Positions 33,749 to 35,076 of a stretch of 35,076 bases of DNA are shown here, in pieces; the stretch's first letter is position 1, and the number at the start of each line of letters is the position of its first letter. The stretch is from Streptomyces roseochromogenus subsp. oscitans DS 12.976 (lineage in GTDB: Bacteria; Actinomycetota; Actinomycetes; Streptomycetales; Streptomycetaceae): positions 3,610,867 to 3,645,942 of the forward strand of contig NZ_CM002285.1 in assembly GCF_000497445.1 (NCBI RefSeq). Reading direction: 5' to 3'. Made by a program: the position numbers and the translations under genes. Below the pieces are notes generated by a model. That model was not told the DNA's origin and searched no databases. It saw only the letters and a program-made list of their open reading frames with translations.

Positions 33749-35076
33749 TCAACCCGTGTAGCGGTACGTCGCCGTGGCCTGCTCGTAGAACCGGGTCACC
33801 TCGTCCCGCTGGGCCTCCGGGCCGCGGACCTGGACGATGTGGTAGCGGCCGTTCAGCAGGATCGCCATGTTCCGCACGAACAGGTCCTGTCCCTGTCCGT
33901 CGGTCCAGGTGAACTGCCCCTCGGCCATGGTCCGTCCGCCCACCTCGATGGTTCTCAGACCGGTGGCCGTGGCCCAGCTGGAGCTGCGGTACGGCTGGAG
34001 TTCGCTCTCCTTGTCCCGCTGGTAGGCCATCGGGTCACCGCCGTACATCGTGGCGCTGTCCCGTCCGGGTACGACGATCAGCTCGAAGTCCCCGTGCGCG
34101 TAGACCACCTGGCCGCTGCCGTTCTTCGGGGTGCGGTCCCAGCCCTTGGCCACGGCGATCTGGAAACCTTCCGGGTCCTTGCGCAGGGTGAAGCCGTCGG
34201 CGACGGACGGGTCGCCGTCGGTCTGGGTGTCGGTGGCGGGAGCGCTGCTCTGCGGCGCGCTCTGCCCGGTGGAGGGTTCCGGGGTGCGCGAGGGCGCGGT
34301 ACTCGCCTCCCCCGCGCTGCCGGTCCGCTCGCTGCCCGCGGCCCCGCTCTCCCCCTGCTTCGGCATGAACAGCATCGCGTACGCGACGGCACCGGCCAGC
34401 AGAAGCAGGATCAGCAGGAGCAGGGTCCGGCCGAGGCTGCGCGGCGACGAGCCCGCCTCCTCCCGGGCCCGCTTGTGCCGGCCGTGCGGATGGGTCTCGG
34501 GCAGCCCGGCGCGCCGGCGGCGCAGCCGCACCAGCTCGCCGCGGCGGCGGACGATCGGCAGCCGGTGCGGATCGGCGGACGGCACGGGTACGACATGCGT
34601 GCCCGCGTCGGGCTCGGGTGCGGAGCGCACCAGCGAGCGCAGCCAGCCGTTCAGCTCCTCGAAGTCCAGGCGTTCGTGGGGTCTTGGCGCAGCAGCGACT
34701 CCACGACCGGGCGCAGCGGTCCGCACTCCTCGGCGAAGGCGGGCGGTTCGGCACAGACCAGCTGCACCAGCTCGGCCCGTCGACTCCTCGGGGTACGGCG
34801 CATGCCCCCTGTACGGACCGGAACAGCAGCGCCCCGAGCGCCCACAGGTCGGTCGCGGGCCCGATCGGCGCCGCCAGCTGCCAGTTCTCGTGCACGGGCC
34901 CGGCCTGCTCCGGCGCCCACCGCTCGGTCACCGGCCCCACGACAGTCATCCGCACCTGCCGCGCCCGTTCGGCCGCCAGCGCCGTCACGGGCCCACGACG
35001 GGACGCGGCGGGCTCTGCGGCTCCGTCCCAGCGGGCTGAGTCGGTGCCCGTTGCGTGGGCGGTGCCGGGGTGTGGG
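33749..35076 (-). pseudogene. Fifth Ser/Thr kinase, 5' truncated, with three apparent frameshifts
   Basis: From the window end to about 34805 the frame reads VVGPVTERWAPEQAGPVHENWQLAAPIGPATDLWALGALLFRSVQG, the late part of a kinase domain. An extra G (GGGGG for GGGG) at about 34804-34808 shifts to HAPYPEEST. A second extra G at about 34778-34780 shifts to AELVQLVCAEPPAFAEECGPLRPVVESLLRQDPT. A missing base near 34675 shifts to ERLDFEELNGWLRSL. Each segment continues sensible kinase sequence. The C-terminal part has a TM helix (TLLLLILLLLAGAVAYAMLF) and an outer domain (DPEGFQIAVAKGWDRT) as in its neighbours. The start lies beyond the window. The indels in G runs may be sequencing errors or a true pseudogene. 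Confidence 0.75.

Overview
This is a high-GC actinobacterial chromosome segment, almost certainly from Streptomyces. Third codon positions are very GC-rich, GTG and TTG starts are common, and the genes are typical of the Streptomyces core chromosome. From memory, the order (five Ser/Thr kinases, aldehyde dehydrogenase, GMC oxidoreductase, chorismate mutase, guaA, PspC two-component genes, NlpC/P60 hydrolases, pcrA, M23 peptidase, lipase, icmB) follows the S. coelicolor SCO4775-SCO4800 neighbourhood in reverse. That was not checked by search.

Left part (1-12.5 kb). A 5'-truncated DUF5691 gene converges on icmB, the cobalamin-binding small subunit of a mutase. A secreted or membrane lipase, a membrane-anchored M23 peptidase and the DNA helicase PcrA follow. 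Two paralogous NlpC/P60 cell-wall hydrolases flank a TDT-type transporter, a small membrane protein and a decayed patch holding an IS110-type transposase remnant and an orphan small ORF. The first NlpC/P60 gene has a c-di-AMP (ydaO/yuaA) riboswitch leader; the second appears not to.

Middle (12.5-21 kb). A LuxR-type response regulator and a PspC-domain histidine kinase overlap by 4 bp. They diverge from a second PspC protein with a LiaF-like C-terminus and a small membrane protein, forming an envelope-stress module. Then come a TetR C-terminal remnant, a DoxX protein, a membrane protein with an IPT/TIG-like C-terminus, a DUF4429/SHOCT protein, a class II aldolase-like protein and a PNPOx-like protein.

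Right part (21-35 kb). guaA (GMP synthase) diverges from a chorismate mutase. The chorismate mutase leader looks like a classical transcription attenuator: a short leader ORF with Phe-Val-Phe-Thr-Tyr codons, then a strong terminator, with a possible antiterminator pairing. After a 570-bp gene-free stretch come a GMC oxidoreductase with a CxxCxxCxxxC cluster and a succinate-semialdehyde dehydrogenase, then five Ser/Thr kinase genes in tandem. Three complete kinases, and the fifth, carry one transmembrane helix and an extracellular C-terminal domain. The first is soluble and has an unusually short activation loop. The fifth runs off the window and is broken by three apparent single-base indels.

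Much of the window concerns the cell envelope: peptidoglycan hydrolases, PspC/LiaF-like stress sensing and a kinase cluster that, in S. coelicolor, I recall being linked to spore-wall synthesis. The best regulatory leads are the chorismate mutase attenuator and perfect palindromes at the promoters of icmB, the succinate-semialdehyde dehydrogenase and the first kinase.
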